A stretch of 54,688 nt of DNA, taken from NCBI GenBank assembly GCA_024225635.1, contig JAAEMK010000489.1, forward strand, positions 1 through 54,688. Reading direction: 5' to 3'. Shown piece after piece: positions 15,801 through 24,632 of this stretch (positions are counted from its first letter, which is position 1; every line of letters starts with the position of its first letter). The notes below the pieces were generated by a model. It ran no database searches. It was not told the DNA's origin and worked only from the letters and a program-made list of their open reading frames with translations. The position numbers and the translations under genes were made by a program. This DNA comes from Desulfobacteraceae bacterium. GTDB taxonomy: Bacteria > Desulfobacterota > Desulfobacteria > Desulfobacterales > Desulfobacteraceae.

Positions 15801-16586
15801 TCAGGTTGCGGGTTGGGGGCCGGTGGCCGGGGGGCCTGCAAATGCCTGGGCAATGGTCATCCATTCCTTTGCCGTGTCTCCCTCCATCCGGAGGCCGGTG
15901 TCGTCCACATGGCGGCGCTGGGTCACCACCAGGCAGAAGTCCAGGGCCGTGCCCGTGACCCGGTTGGGCCACGCCTCATCCCCAAAGCTCCAGGTTTCGT
16001 TATCCGGCCCCGTCACCTTCACATGGACCTTGTCCGCAGGCTTTGCCAGGTTGCGGTTGACATAGGCCCAGCCAAAGGTTTTCACCCCGAGAAGGCAGAT
16101 GTGCTCAAGGCCTTTGGTCGGGGTGCGCTCTATCCCCAGGGTGTCCAGGATGTCCTGGCCGTGGGCCCAGGTCTCCATGAGCCGCGCCGTGGCAAAGGAG
16201 GTGGCGGTCATGGGGGGGCCGTACCAGGGATGCCTGGAATCAGGGTCCAGGGCCTTCAGGGCCTGGAGCATGATGGTGCGCTCTTTTTTCCACAGGGCCA
16301 TGAGCTCCTCGGGTTCCAGGTACCTGCCTGTACCAAGGGAGCGTTCAAACATCTCCTCCGCATCTTTGCATGTTTTCAGGATCTCCTCCACATGGGCCTG
16401 GAATCCCATGGGGTCGGTGACGGCAAGGGTGGCCTTGTTATCGTAGTAGGCGATGTGCCCGATCTCCTCCCGGATGGTCCAGCCGGCAAAGGGGGTCACC
16501 CGGTTCCACTCTTCCGGGGGAAGCACCCCAAGGGCCGTGTCAAGGGTGTGGTACTCCTTTTCAAGTTCCTGGCACAGGGTTTCCAT
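15801..16586 (-). CDS. DinB/maleylpyruvate-isomerase-like metal-binding protein (TIGR03084-like)
   Basis: This 261-residue protein has an N-terminal four-helix DinB-type domain with likely metal-binding histidines (EEIGHIAYYD near residue 45 and METWAHGQD near 144) and a C-terminal domain with GDEAWPNRVTGTALDFCLVVTQRRHVDDT. This layout matches the TIGR03084 family, which tends to occur with branched-chain or terpenoid acyl-CoA genes but has no established reaction. ATG 16586 is preferred because GACAGGAGGTGTTC precedes it. It lies 12 bp downstream of the flavin reductase gene and is certainly cotranscribed with it. Confidence 0.75.
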   Translation of the reverse strand: METLCQELEKEYHTLDTALGVLPPEEWNRVTPFAGWTIREEIGHIAYYDNKATLAVTDPMGFQAHVEEILKTCKDAEEMFERSLGTGRYLEPEELMALWKKERTIMLQALKALDPDSRHPWYGPPMTATSFATARLMETWAHGQDILDTLGIERTPTKGLEHICLLGVKTFGWAYVNRNLAKPADKVHVKVTGPDNETWSFGDEAWPNRVTGTALDFCLVVTQRRHVDDTGLRMEGDTAKEWMTIAQAFAGPPATGPQPAT

Positions 16587-16598
16587 GAACACCTCCTG

Positions 16599-18599
16599 TC
16601 ATAGGTTGATGGCCGCGAGAAACCCGCCGTGGATGGCGTTGTTGATCTTGCCCGGCTGGATGCAGTCGCCAACGGCCGTGTAGGGGATCTCTTTCTCTTT
16701 CAGGGTCTTTTCAAGGGTCTGCACCGGTCGGGAGCCAAGGGCCAGGATCACGGTGTCGAAATCCTCTTCTTCCAGGGTGTCCACTTTCCGGTAGCTCACT
16801 TTTGCGTCGGCCACGGATTCCACCCGGGTGCCGGTGTTGATCTTCACCCCGTACCTGTCAAGGTTGCCCAGGAGCACCCACCGGGTGGATCTGCCCACAT
16901 CTCCCCCGGCCCGGTCCAGCATCTCGAACACGGTCACCCTGGACGATCCGTTGAACATGTGGTGTTTCAGGCGCTGGGCATCCATGGCGTCATAGGTGAA
17001 CAAAAAGTGGAGCATCTCCGGGGAGAGGGTGCCCTTGGCGGCGGCGAACAGGGCGGTCTCAAGGCCCACGGCCCCGCCGCCGATGACGGCCACCTTTGCG
17101 CCCAAGGGGGGATTGTTCTTCAGCACCTCCCAGGAGGTGACAACTTTTGGATGGTCCACCCCATGGATTTTGGGCACAAGGGGTTCGGCACCCTGGGCCA
17201 GGATCACGTGGTCAAATGCGTTCTTTTCCAAATGATCCGGGGTCACCTCGGTGTTGAGATAGACAGGGATTCTGCTGCGTTTCAGCATGGCCCGGTAGTA
17301 ACGGATAAACTCGTTGAGTTCCTGTTTGTGGGGCGGGGCCGCTGCAATGGGAACCTGGCCGCCGATATCCCCGGCCTTTTCAAACACCTCCACCCTGTGG
17401 CCTGCCTGGACTGCGGTAACGGCCGCCTCAAGGCCCGCCACACCGGCGCCCACCACCATGATCTTTTTGCAGATATCGCTCTTTTTAACGGTCCGTTCCC
17501 CCTCAAAACCGGCCCGGGGGTTGCCGATGCAGAACACGGGCTGGCCCGAGAAGATCTGGTCGGTGCAGCCTTGGGAGCAGGCCACACAGGGCCGGATCTG
17601 GTCGGCCCGGTTGGCGGCGGCCTTGCTAGGCCAGAAGGGATCCGCGATCAGCACCCGCCCCAGGTTGACCATGTCGGCATACCCCTCCCGGATGAGGGTT
17701 TCCGCCTCCGCCGGGCTGGTGATGCGGTTGGAGGCCATCACGGGCACGGTGACATTCTCACGGATGTTTTTGGCCAGAAAGGCAAACCCTTTTCGCGGCA
17801 GCTCCATGGGCAGCTGGGGCACTTTGGACTCGTGCCATCCGCCGGTGACGTTGATCACGTCCACCCCGGCTTCCTGGTACACCCTTGCGATCTTCGGGGT
17901 TTCAAGATCCGTGTTGCTGCCCTCCACAAAATCGTTGCCCGCCATGCGGATGCCGAGGGGGAAGTCGCTTCCCAGGGCCTTTCGGGTCCGTTCAATGGTC
18001 TCCCTTGGAAACCGGGTCCGGTTTTCAAAGCTGCCGCCGTAACCGTCGGTGCGCCGGTTCTTCAGGGGAGAGAGGAACTGGGTCATGAGATACCCTGCCG
18101 ACGCGATGATCTCCACCCCGTCGAATCCCGCCTCCCTGGCCCGCTGGGCGGCAGTGGCGAAAGCGTCCTGGACCGTGTCGATATCCCGGTCGTCCATGGC
18201 CTTGGGCGTGGTCTTGGAGTAGTTGGAAAAGATGGGGGAGGGGGCAAGGGGCGTCTGGTTGTCGATGAGAAAGGGGTGGCTGTATCCCCCGGCATGGAAT
18301 AGCTGTATCCATGGGCTTGCCCCGTTCTCCCGGATGGATTGGGTGAGCTTTCGGAACTCCGGGATCGCCTCGTCATTGTCGATGGCAAGGGCGGCAATGC
18401 CCGATCCCACATAATCGACCCCCACCGGTCCCACCGTGACGATACCGGCGCCGCCCTTTGCAATCTCGTTGAAAAAATGGTGGTAGCGGTCGTTGAGTTT
18501 CCTGTCATAGGAGAAGAGCACACCCAGGGAAGGGTAGGCGATCCTGTTCTTTATCTCAAGCTGGTTCAGGGTGACGGGACTGAATAGGTTCGTATACAT
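16599..18599 (-). CDS. NADH:flavin oxidoreductase of the 2,4-dienoyl-CoA reductase type
   Basis: This 666-residue protein combines an old-yellow-enzyme TIM barrel (about 1-340, FMN), a 4Fe-4S segment with clustered cysteines (RPCVACSQGCTDQ near 340), and an FAD/NAD(P)H module with two Rossmann motifs (VVGAGVAGLEAAVTA near 385 and VAVIGGGAVGLETALFAA near 495). This is the FadH-like architecture that reduces 2,4-dienoyl-CoA or related enoates. In context it may reduce an unsaturated branched intermediate. It lies 8 bp after the second acyl-CoA dehydrogenase. No frameshift or missing motif is seen. Confidence 0.92.
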   Translation of the reverse strand: MYTNLFSPVTLNQLEIKNRIAYPSLGVLFSYDRKLNDRYHHFFNEIAKGGAGIVTVGPVGVDYVGSGIAALAIDNDEAIPEFRKLTQSIRENGASPWIQLFHAGGYSHPFLIDNQTPLAPSPIFSNYSKTTPKAMDDRDIDTVQDAFATAAQRAREAGFDGVEIIASAGYLMTQFLSPLKNRRTDGYGGSFENRTRFPRETIERTRKALGSDFPLGIRMAGNDFVEGSNTDLETPKIARVYQEAGVDVINVTGGWHESKVPQLPMELPRKGFAFLAKNIRENVTVPVMASNRITSPAEAETLIREGYADMVNLGRVLIADPFWPSKAAANRADQIRPCVACSQGCTDQIFSGQPVFCIGNPRAGFEGERTVKKSDICKKIMVVGAGVAGLEAAVTAVQAGHRVEVFEKAGDIGGQVPIAAAPPHKQELNEFIRYYRAMLKRSRIPVYLNTEVTPDHLEKNAFDHVILAQGAEPLVPKIHGVDHPKVVTSWEVLKNNPPLGAKVAVIGGGAVGLETALFAAAKGTLSPEMLHFLFTYDAMDAQRLKHHMFNGSSRVTVFEMLDRAGGDVGRSTRWVLLGNLDRYGVKINTGTRVESVADAKVSYRKVDTLEEEDFDTVILALGSRPVQTLEKTLKEKEIPYTAVGDCIQPGKINNAIHGGFLAAINL

Positions 18600-18607
18600 G
18601 GCTCTCC

Positions 18608-19759
18608 TTAAAATCCTGACATTTTTGCGATCACATCGCTCATCACCTCATTGGCGCCGCCGCCGATGGAGATGAGCCTCGAATCCCTGAAGGCCCGGGA
18701 TACCCGCATTTCGTTCATGAAGCCCATGCCCCCGTGCATCTGGAGGCAGCCGTCCATCACCTTGTTGAGAAGGGTGCCGCCCATGAGCTTGCCCATGGAG
18801 ATCTCCTTTGAGGCGTCCTTTCCCGCCATCTTCAGCCTTACGATGTGGTAGGTGAGCTGCTGGAGGGCTTCGATCTCGGTGAGCCATTCCACAAGGCGGT
18901 GGCGGAGCACCTGCTTTTTGATCAGCGGCTTGCCGAACACCACCCTTCCCTTGAGATATTCGATGGTCTCGTCGATGATCTCCCGGGCGCCGATGTAGGA
19001 GAGGGGCAGGGCGCTGAACCGCTCGTGCTGGAACTGCATCATCTGCTGGATGAATCCTTCGCCCTCGGTGCCGATGAGGTTCTCGACCGGGATCTTCATG
19101 TTGTCGAAAAACAGCTCGGCCGTGTCGCTGGACCGCATGCCAAGCTTGTCCAGCTTCTTGCTCACGCTGAATCCCTCGATGTCGGTGGGCACCACGAACA
19201 GGGAGAAGCTGTGGTAGCCGGGATCGTCGCTTGTCCGGGCCAGGAGGGTGAGGAAGTCGGCCTGGAGGCCGTTGGTGATAAAGGTCTTTGAGCCGTTGAG
19301 GATATAGTGGTCCCCCTCTTTCTTGGCATAGGTCTTCAGGGCGGCCACATCCGACCCGGCATCGGGCTCGGTCACGGCAATGGCGGCTACCATTCGGCCC
19401 TTGAGGGCGGGCTTGAGATAGGTCTGTTTCAGGTATTCGGAGCCGAAATCGTTGATGGCCGGGGTGGCCATGTTGGACTGGACCGCAATGGCCATGGGGA
19501 TGCCGCCGCACTGGATTCTGGCGCACTCCTCCAGCACGACTGTCTCGTACCAGTAGTCAAGGCCCTCGCCCCCGTATTTCTCGTCGTAGCGGGTGCCGAG
19601 GAAGCCCAGCTCCCCCATTTTCCTGAACAGATCGTGGAGGGGAGTCATGCCCGCCTCTTCCCACTCGTCAACATACGGGTTTATCTCTTTATTGACAAAA
19701 TCCCGCACAGCCCGTCGAACCAGTTCATGCTCTTTGGTAAAGTATATGTCGCTTCCCAT
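18608..19759 (-). CDS. Acyl-CoA dehydrogenase
   Basis: This 383-residue acyl-CoA dehydrogenase starts near MGSDIYFTKEHELVRRAV. Motifs are IAVTEPDAGSDVAALKTYA, FITNGLQADF, VVFGKPLIKKQ and LISIGGGANEVM at the C-terminus. Like its paralogue at 14551, the usual C-terminal catalytic Glu is absent (IGGGA) while an Arg-flanked Glu lies in the preceding helix (QHERFSALP), the isovaleryl-CoA-dehydrogenase arrangement. ATG 19759 is favoured over the ATG two codons earlier because the AGAGGA ribosome site is then correctly spaced. A branched or citronellyl-type acyl-CoA substrate is inferred. Confidence 0.93.
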   Translation of the reverse strand: MGSDIYFTKEHELVRRAVRDFVNKEINPYVDEWEEAGMTPLHDLFRKMGELGFLGTRYDEKYGGEGLDYWYETVVLEECARIQCGGIPMAIAVQSNMATPAINDFGSEYLKQTYLKPALKGRMVAAIAVTEPDAGSDVAALKTYAKKEGDHYILNGSKTFITNGLQADFLTLLARTSDDPGYHSFSLFVVPTDIEGFSVSKKLDKLGMRSSDTAELFFDNMKIPVENLIGTEGEGFIQQMMQFQHERFSALPLSYIGAREIIDETIEYLKGRVVFGKPLIKKQVLRHRLVEWLTEIEALQQLTYHIVRLKMAGKDASKEISMGKLMGGTLLNKVMDGCLQMHGGMGFMNEMRVSRAFRDSRLISIGGGANEVMSDVIAKMSGF

Positions 19760-19869
19760 GGTCATATCCTCTGTTGATAAAGTTAAGGTTATTCTATAGC
19801 TTCTCGCATATGAATTGAGCCCGGTTCTTATGGTACAGGTAACGCCGGCATCACTTCGATTGCGAACGT

Positions 19870-21624
19870 CTATAAAATGGCGGCAGGCACCTTGATGGTT
19901 TTCGCCCTGAGATACTCGCCCAGTGTCTTTGCCTGGGGATCGCTCCGAAGGGAGGCGGCAACCCCTTCTCCCAGGACTCCTTTAATGTAGAAATTGACGG
20001 CCAGGAGGTTGGGGAACTCATATCGGTCGATCTCAAATTCCTCCATGTCGGGCAGAAGCTTTTTCAGCTCCCCGACGGTCAGAAAGTCGCGCAGGAACGA
20101 GAACGCCTCCGGGTCCTTTGCCCATACCCCCAGGTTTGCGTTGCCACCCTTGTCCCCGGACCTGGCGCCGAACAATCGTCCCAGGGGAATCTCCGTCGGG
20201 TCGTCCATGGCGACCGCTTCCAGCCGTATGGTCACGGGTTCCACAGTCACGGTCTCGCCCATGGGGTCAACACTGTCAACGATAAGCTCCGTGTTGTTGA
20301 CAAACACCTTTTCCTGGACGAATTTCTTGCTCACAAGGGTGGGCCAGTGCTGGATCGCCGGGGCGGCCTTGGCCGGGGGGGCGGTGAGGGTGAAGCCCGG
20401 GATGTTTGAAAGGGCGAGCTCCACAAGCTTTGCGGAAAAGAGCTTTCCCACCTTTTTCTGGTCCGGGTCCATGAGGGAGATCCTGAGCCGGGCCTGGGCC
20501 TCGTCGTTGTTTTCGGGACCGGTTTTGTCCGACCGGATCAACTGGACATCCACGGCAGCGAACTTATCCTTGCCCCCGAGTAGATCGAACAGGGACTTTT
20601 CAACCAGGGCCGCCTTTTTTTCGATGTCAAGGCCGGTCAGCACAACGGTCATGGTGTTGCGAAAGCCCCATAAATTGTTGATGCACACCTTGGAGAAGGG
20701 CGTGGGCGGCTCTCCCCTGGTGTCGAATCCCGCGACCCGGTCCTGGCCCTGTTGTTCCAGGCGGATGGTGTCGAATCGTGCCGTGACGTCCGGGGTGAGG
20801 TAGCCGGGCTCTTTTATTTCGTACATGAGCTGGGCCGTGACCGTGCCGACCGAGACAAGTCCCCCCGTGCCCGGGTGCTTGGTGATCACAAAGGAGCCGT
20901 CGTCATGGATTTCGGCAATGGGAAAGCCCATGTTCTTGAACGACGGCACCTCCTCAAAGAAGGAGTAGTTGCCCCCGGTGGCCTGGGTGCCGCACTCGAT
21001 GATGTGGCCTGCGGCGTAGGCCCCGGCCAGCCTGTCCCAGTCATCCTGTTTCCAGCCGAACTTCCAGGCGGCGGGACCGGACACAAGGCTTGCGTCAGCG
21101 ATCCGTCCCCCCACCACGATGTCCGCCCCCTGGTCCAGGGCGGTGGTGATGCCCCAGCCCCCCAGGTAGGCGTTGGCCGTGATGGGCTGGGCCTTTGCCT
21201 CCTTCAGGGAGATGTTCTTGTCCAGGTGGGAGAACGCTTCTCCCTTTCCCTGGAGTTCGCCAAGCCTTGGCAGGAGATCGTCCCCCTCGATGCAGGCGAT
21301 GATGGGGCTGAGGCCCAAGGCCTTTGCGATCTTTCCAAGTTCGGCTGCAAGTCCTTTGGGGTTGAGGCCGCCCGCATTGGCGACGATCCGGATTCCCTTT
21401 TCCATGCAGGTAGCCATGACCCCTTCCATCTGTTTCAGGAAGGGCGCGGCATAGCCTGCTTCCGGGGACTTCATCTTCATGCGGAAGAGAAGGGCCATGG
21501 TGAGTTCGGCCAGGTAGTCCCCTGTGAGCACATCGATCTCTCCCCCTTCGATAAGCTCCTTGGCCGCAGTCATGCGGTCGCCCAGAAAGCCGCTGCAGTT
21601 TGCGATGATCAGTTTTTCCTTCAT
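19870..21624 (-). CDS. AtuA-like protein (DUF1446 plus C-terminal AtuA domain)
   Basis: This 584-residue protein matches the acyclic-terpene-utilisation AtuA family. An N-terminal DUF1446 domain shows NCSGFLGDRMTAAKELIEGG, LTGDYLAELTMALLF, VANAGGLNPKG and VVGGRIADASLVSGPAAW. A C-terminal domain shows LFGARSGDKGGNANLGVWA. AtuA is required for citronellol/geraniol growth in Pseudomonas, but its reaction is unresolved. It is followed closely by the FadH-like, acyl-CoA dehydrogenase and DinB-like genes and preceded (12 bp) by a crotonase. This is the strongest single hint that the cluster handles methyl-branched acyl-CoAs carboxylated at a methyl group. Confidence 0.88.
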   Translation of the reverse strand: MKEKLIIANCSGFLGDRMTAAKELIEGGEIDVLTGDYLAELTMALLFRMKMKSPEAGYAAPFLKQMEGVMATCMEKGIRIVANAGGLNPKGLAAELGKIAKALGLSPIIACIEGDDLLPRLGELQGKGEAFSHLDKNISLKEAKAQPITANAYLGGWGITTALDQGADIVVGGRIADASLVSGPAAWKFGWKQDDWDRLAGAYAAGHIIECGTQATGGNYSFFEEVPSFKNMGFPIAEIHDDGSFVITKHPGTGGLVSVGTVTAQLMYEIKEPGYLTPDVTARFDTIRLEQQGQDRVAGFDTRGEPPTPFSKVCINNLWGFRNTMTVVLTGLDIEKKAALVEKSLFDLLGGKDKFAAVDVQLIRSDKTGPENNDEAQARLRISLMDPDQKKVGKLFSAKLVELALSNIPGFTLTAPPAKAAPAIQHWPTLVSKKFVQEKVFVNNTELIVDSVDPMGETVTVEPVTIRLEAVAMDDPTEIPLGRLFGARSGDKGGNANLGVWAKDPEAFSFLRDFLTVGELKKLLPDMEEFEIDRYEFPNLLAVNFYIKGVLGEGVAASLRSDPQAKTLGEYLRAKTIKVPAAIL

Positions 21625-21636
21625 GGTCTCTCCTTG

Positions 21637-22413
21637 TTACTCGCCTTTGAAGACGGGCTTGCGTTTTTCGAGAAAGGCGGTGATCCCCTCTGCGGCATCC
21701 TTGGTTGCGGCCACCTTTGCCAACTGGTCCGACAGATGGTTGACCGCATCATCCAGCTCCATGTTCTCAACGGCGTTAAAGGCCTTTTTACCAAGGCTCA
21801 GGCCGATTGGGCTCTTTGCGGCAAGGGCGGAAAGCACCTTGTTGACCTCGTTGTTAAAGCCTTCTCTGGGCGCCATCCGGGTGATCATACCCATCTCCAG
21901 GGCTTGCCTGGCCGTGAGTTTCTCTCCCAGCAGGATCATCTCCATGGCTTTTTTACGCAGCACGTTCCTGAAAATCAGGGCGCCGATCATCATGGGAAAC
22001 AGCCCCACGTTCACCTCCGGGGTGCCGAACAGGGCGTCCTCCGTTGCGATCACCATGTCGCAGGCCAGCATGAACCCGGTGCCCCCGGCAAGGCAGTGGC
22101 CGTTGATCCTCGCCACCGTGGGTTTTGGAAAGTGGTAAAGCCTTGTGAGAAGCCGGGCATAGCTTCGGAACATGTTGGCTGCGGCGCCGCCCTCTGTCAT
22201 GCCGCCCCCAAGGTCGGCCCCGGAACAGAAGACCCGGTCGCCTGCGCCGGTGATGCACACCACCCGCACCTCCGGGTTGTTTTCGGCCCGGTCCAGGTAG
22301 TCGAGGAAAAGCCTGACTGCCTGGCCGGAGATGGCGTTTCGATGGGCTTCACGGTTGATGGTGATATGGGCGACGGCATCCTCCCTGGTGTAGATAAGGT
22401 CGGTTTCCGGCAT
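21637..22413 (-). CDS. Enoyl-CoA hydratase/isomerase (crotonase family)
   Basis: This 258-residue crotonase-fold protein begins with IYTREDAVAHITINREAHRNA. The first oxyanion-hole segment is GDRVFCSGADLGGG and the second GHCLAGGTGFMLACDMVIATEDALFGTPEVNVGLFP. The acidic residues of the standard hydratase site fall at the expected places in the second segment (ATEDA, TPEVNVG), but exact catalytic identity cannot be settled by eye. In context it would hydrate the carboxylated enoyl-CoA, as AtuE/LiuC do with isohexenylglutaconyl- or methylglutaconyl-CoA. It lies 12 bp before the AtuA-like gene. Confidence 0.9.
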   Translation of the reverse strand: MPETDLIYTREDAVAHITINREAHRNAISGQAVRLFLDYLDRAENNPEVRVVCITGAGDRVFCSGADLGGGMTEGGAAANMFRSYARLLTRLYHFPKPTVARINGHCLAGGTGFMLACDMVIATEDALFGTPEVNVGLFPMMIGALIFRNVLRKKAMEMILLGEKLTARQALEMGMITRMAPREGFNNEVNKVLSALAAKSPIGLSLGKKAFNAVENMELDDAVNHLSDQLAKVAATKDAAEGITAFLEKRKPVFKGE

Positions 22414-22503
22414 AACACTCCCTCCTTCACAAATGGTTAGATTTTTTGCTTAGCGACAGCGATAATACGGGTGGCCTTGTTCCTGCCCCGTAACGACAGC
22501 GGC

Positions 22504-22599
22504 AATAAGCTAAGCCTGACCCCACTTTTACGGCAATCAGCGGGGTCTGTCCCTGTGGTTTCAATAAGCTAATAAGCTAAGGTCTGACCCCACTTTTAG
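22504..22599. repeat. Two direct copies of an about 29-bp intergenic repeat
   Basis: AATAAGCTAAG-C/G-x-CTGACCCCACTTTTA occurs at 22504-22532 and 22571-22599, with an inverted GGGGTCTG between them. The second copy supplies the stop codon of the biotin-carrier gene. Such GGGGTCAGRCYTTAGCTTATT-like sequences occur as dispersed repeats in related genomes (recollection, not checked). The gap is otherwise without coding potential. Confidence 0.6.
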
Positions 22600-23108
22600 C
22601 TTTGTATGTCGATGAGGATTTGGCCCGGCATCACCTTGTCGCCCTCGGCCACGTTCACGCTTGTGACCTCGCCGCTGTAGGGGGCGGTGAGGGTGGTCTC
22701 CATCTTCATGGCCGACAGGGTTACCACGGGATCGCCCTTTTCGACATGGTCGCCCGGTTTTACGGCCACGAGGATCACCACGGCCGGCATGGGCGGGGTC
22801 ACCTCGGTTTCGGTCGAGGCCATGCCCCTGCCGCCGGATTTTGTCCGTTCGGCAAGATCTGCGTCCCGGACCGTGAAGGTCCGTCCCTCGATCATGATAA
22901 TCTTGGCGTCCTCCGTCCTTGTGACATGGGCATTGAAGGTTTGCCCGTTCACCTGGAGGGAGATCTGATGATCCGAGATCCTTGCAAACGAGACCTCGAA
23001 CTCCTCCTGGGGGGTGGCGGCATCAAAGCCGGTGTCGCCGGTGATATCCACATGGACCGGGTCGGTCCTGTCGTTGATGTTAAGATTGTATTCCACAATA
23101 CCCTCCAA
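22596..23108 (-). CDS. Biotin carboxyl carrier protein of an acyl-CoA carboxylase
   Basis: This 170-residue protein has an N-terminal region of about 95 residues and a C-terminal biotinyl domain (about 97-170) with the biotinylation site VVTLSAMKMETTLTAP, where the Lys of AMKM carries biotin. It shuttles the carboxyl group between the biotin carboxylase (23115) and carboxyltransferase (24633). In Atu and Liu enzymes carrier and carboxylase are usually one alpha subunit; here they are separate genes 6 bp apart. The stop codon lies inside a repeat. It follows the carboxylase in the same operon. Confidence 0.93.
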   Translation of the reverse strand: MEGIVEYNLNINDRTDPVHVDITGDTGFDAATPQEEFEVSFARISDHQISLQVNGQTFNAHVTRTEDAKIIMIEGRTFTVRDADLAERTKSGGRGMASTETEVTPPMPAVVILVAVKPGDHVEKGDPVVTLSAMKMETTLTAPYSGEVTSVNVAEGDKVMPGQILIDIQS

Positions 23109-23114
23109 AAGGGA

Positions 23115-24602
23115 TTAGAGTTGCCAGTTTCCAAGGGTCTGGAACGGGGTGATCTCCGTGTCTTTGGCCGCTCCCGGAATCCCGGCGGCCTTGGGGGGCG
23201 CAAGTTCGTCGGCAATAAAGGCGAGCATGGCCATGGCATCGCCGGCGGTCCCCGGCTGCCAGTCCGAAAAGTGCCGGTCAATGAAATCGGTGAACACCTC
23301 CCCCTGTACAAAGGGCTCCGACCGGAGCAGATCCATTAAAAAGTCGGTGGGGGTGCGAACCCCCAGGATGACGTAGTCCTTCAGCGCCTTTACCATCTTG
23401 GCAATGGCAAGCTGCCTTGACTCGGCATGGACCACAAGCTTGGACAGGATGGGATCATACTCCACGGGCACCTCGGCCCCGGAGTAGACCCCGCAGTCGT
23501 TCCGGATGCCCGGGCCCTTGGGCTCCTCTATAAAATTAATCCTGCCCGGGCAGGGGAAGAACCCCTGTTCGGGATCCTCCGCATAGATCCGGCACTCGAT
23601 GGAATGGCCCCTTGGGACGATTTCATCCTGGGTGTACCGGAGGGGGGTGCCGGCGGCGATCTCCAGCTGCCCGCGAACAAGGTCGATGCCCGTGGTCATC
23701 TCGGTGACGGGATGCTCCACCTGGAGCCGGGTGTTCATCTCCAGGAAATAGAAGTTGTTCCTTTCATCCACCAGGAACTCCACGGTGCCGGCATTGACGT
23801 AGTCGGCGGCCTTGGCGGCGGCCACCGCGGCCTGGCCCATCTCCTCTCTCAGGTCCGGGGTAAGGGCCGGGGAGGGGGTCTCCTCGATGATCTTCTGGTG
23901 GCGGCGCTGCACCGAGCACTCCCGCTCGAAAAGGTGGATGGTGTTGCCGAAGTTGTCGGCCAGGACCTGGAACTCGATGTGCCTTGCCCGGGTAAAGAAT
24001 TTTTCAATGTAGATGTCGCCGTTGCCAAAGGCGCTCAGGGCCTCCCGTGAGGCGGCCTCGCAGGCTTCGACCATGTCGGCCGGGGCGTCGACCACCCGGA
24101 TTCCCTTGCCGCCGCCCCCTGCCGTGGCCTTGATCAGCACGGGGTATCCCAGTGTTTCCGCTTCCCTCAACAGGGTGTCGGGATCGGTGGCTGCGGTGGT
24201 GAGTCCCGGGGTGACCGCAACGCCGCCCCGAACCATGATCTGCCGGGCCGTGATCTTGTCCCCCATATCCCGGATCACCCGGGAGGGGGGGCCTATGAAG
24301 ACGATTCTTTCATTTTCGCATCTGGCTGCGAACTCCGGGTTTTCCGAGAGAAACCCGTACCCGGGATGGATGGCCTCGGCGTTTGTCGCCTTTGCGGCCT
24401 CGATGACGGCATCGATGTTGAGATAACTTAAAGATGGTTCCGGGGGGCCGATTCTCACGGCATGGTCCGCCGCCAGCACGTGGGCGGCATGGATATCCAC
24501 ATCCGAGTAAACGGCAACCGTTTCGATCCCCATCTCCCGGCAGGTGCTGATCACCCGAAGGGCGATCTCACCTCTGTTTGCTACCAGTATTTTTTTAAAC
24601 AT
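23115..24602 (-). CDS. Biotin carboxylase subunit of an acyl-CoA carboxylase
   Basis: This 495-residue ATP-grasp enzyme carboxylates biotin using ATP and bicarbonate. The N-terminal FKKILVANRGEIALRVI and IHPGYGFLSENPEFA, the glycine-rich ATP loop TAGGGGKGIRVV, HIEFQVLADNFGN, and the active-site FLEMNTRLQVEHPVTE are all intact. The C-terminal domain (ECRIYAEDPEQGFFPCPG onward) is full length and ends without a fused carrier domain, which is the next gene. It lies 30 bp after the carboxyltransferase gene. Confidence 0.96.
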   Translation of the reverse strand: MFKKILVANRGEIALRVISTCREMGIETVAVYSDVDIHAAHVLAADHAVRIGPPEPSLSYLNIDAVIEAAKATNAEAIHPGYGFLSENPEFAARCENERIVFIGPPSRVIRDMGDKITARQIMVRGGVAVTPGLTTAATDPDTLLREAETLGYPVLIKATAGGGGKGIRVVDAPADMVEACEAASREALSAFGNGDIYIEKFFTRARHIEFQVLADNFGNTIHLFERECSVQRRHQKIIEETPSPALTPDLREEMGQAAVAAAKAADYVNAGTVEFLVDERNNFYFLEMNTRLQVEHPVTEMTTGIDLVRGQLEIAAGTPLRYTQDEIVPRGHSIECRIYAEDPEQGFFPCPGRINFIEEPKGPGIRNDCGVYSGAEVPVEYDPILSKLVVHAESRQLAIAKMVKALKDYVILGVRTPTDFLMDLLRSEPFVQGEVFTDFIDRHFSDWQPGTAGDAMAMLAFIADELAPPKAAGIPGAAKDTEITPFQTLGNWQL

Positions 24603-24632
24603 GACAAGATTTCCTTATGAGGTGGCCAAGGG

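Noticed and set aside
16629-18302. A 557-codon open frame on the plus strand
   Set aside because: It lies opposite the FadH-like reductase, whose cofactor motifs leave no doubt about the coding strand.
20752-22440. A 562-codon open frame on the plus strand
   Set aside because: It is antisense to the AtuA-like and crotonase genes; such long shadow frames are common in GC-rich codon usage.
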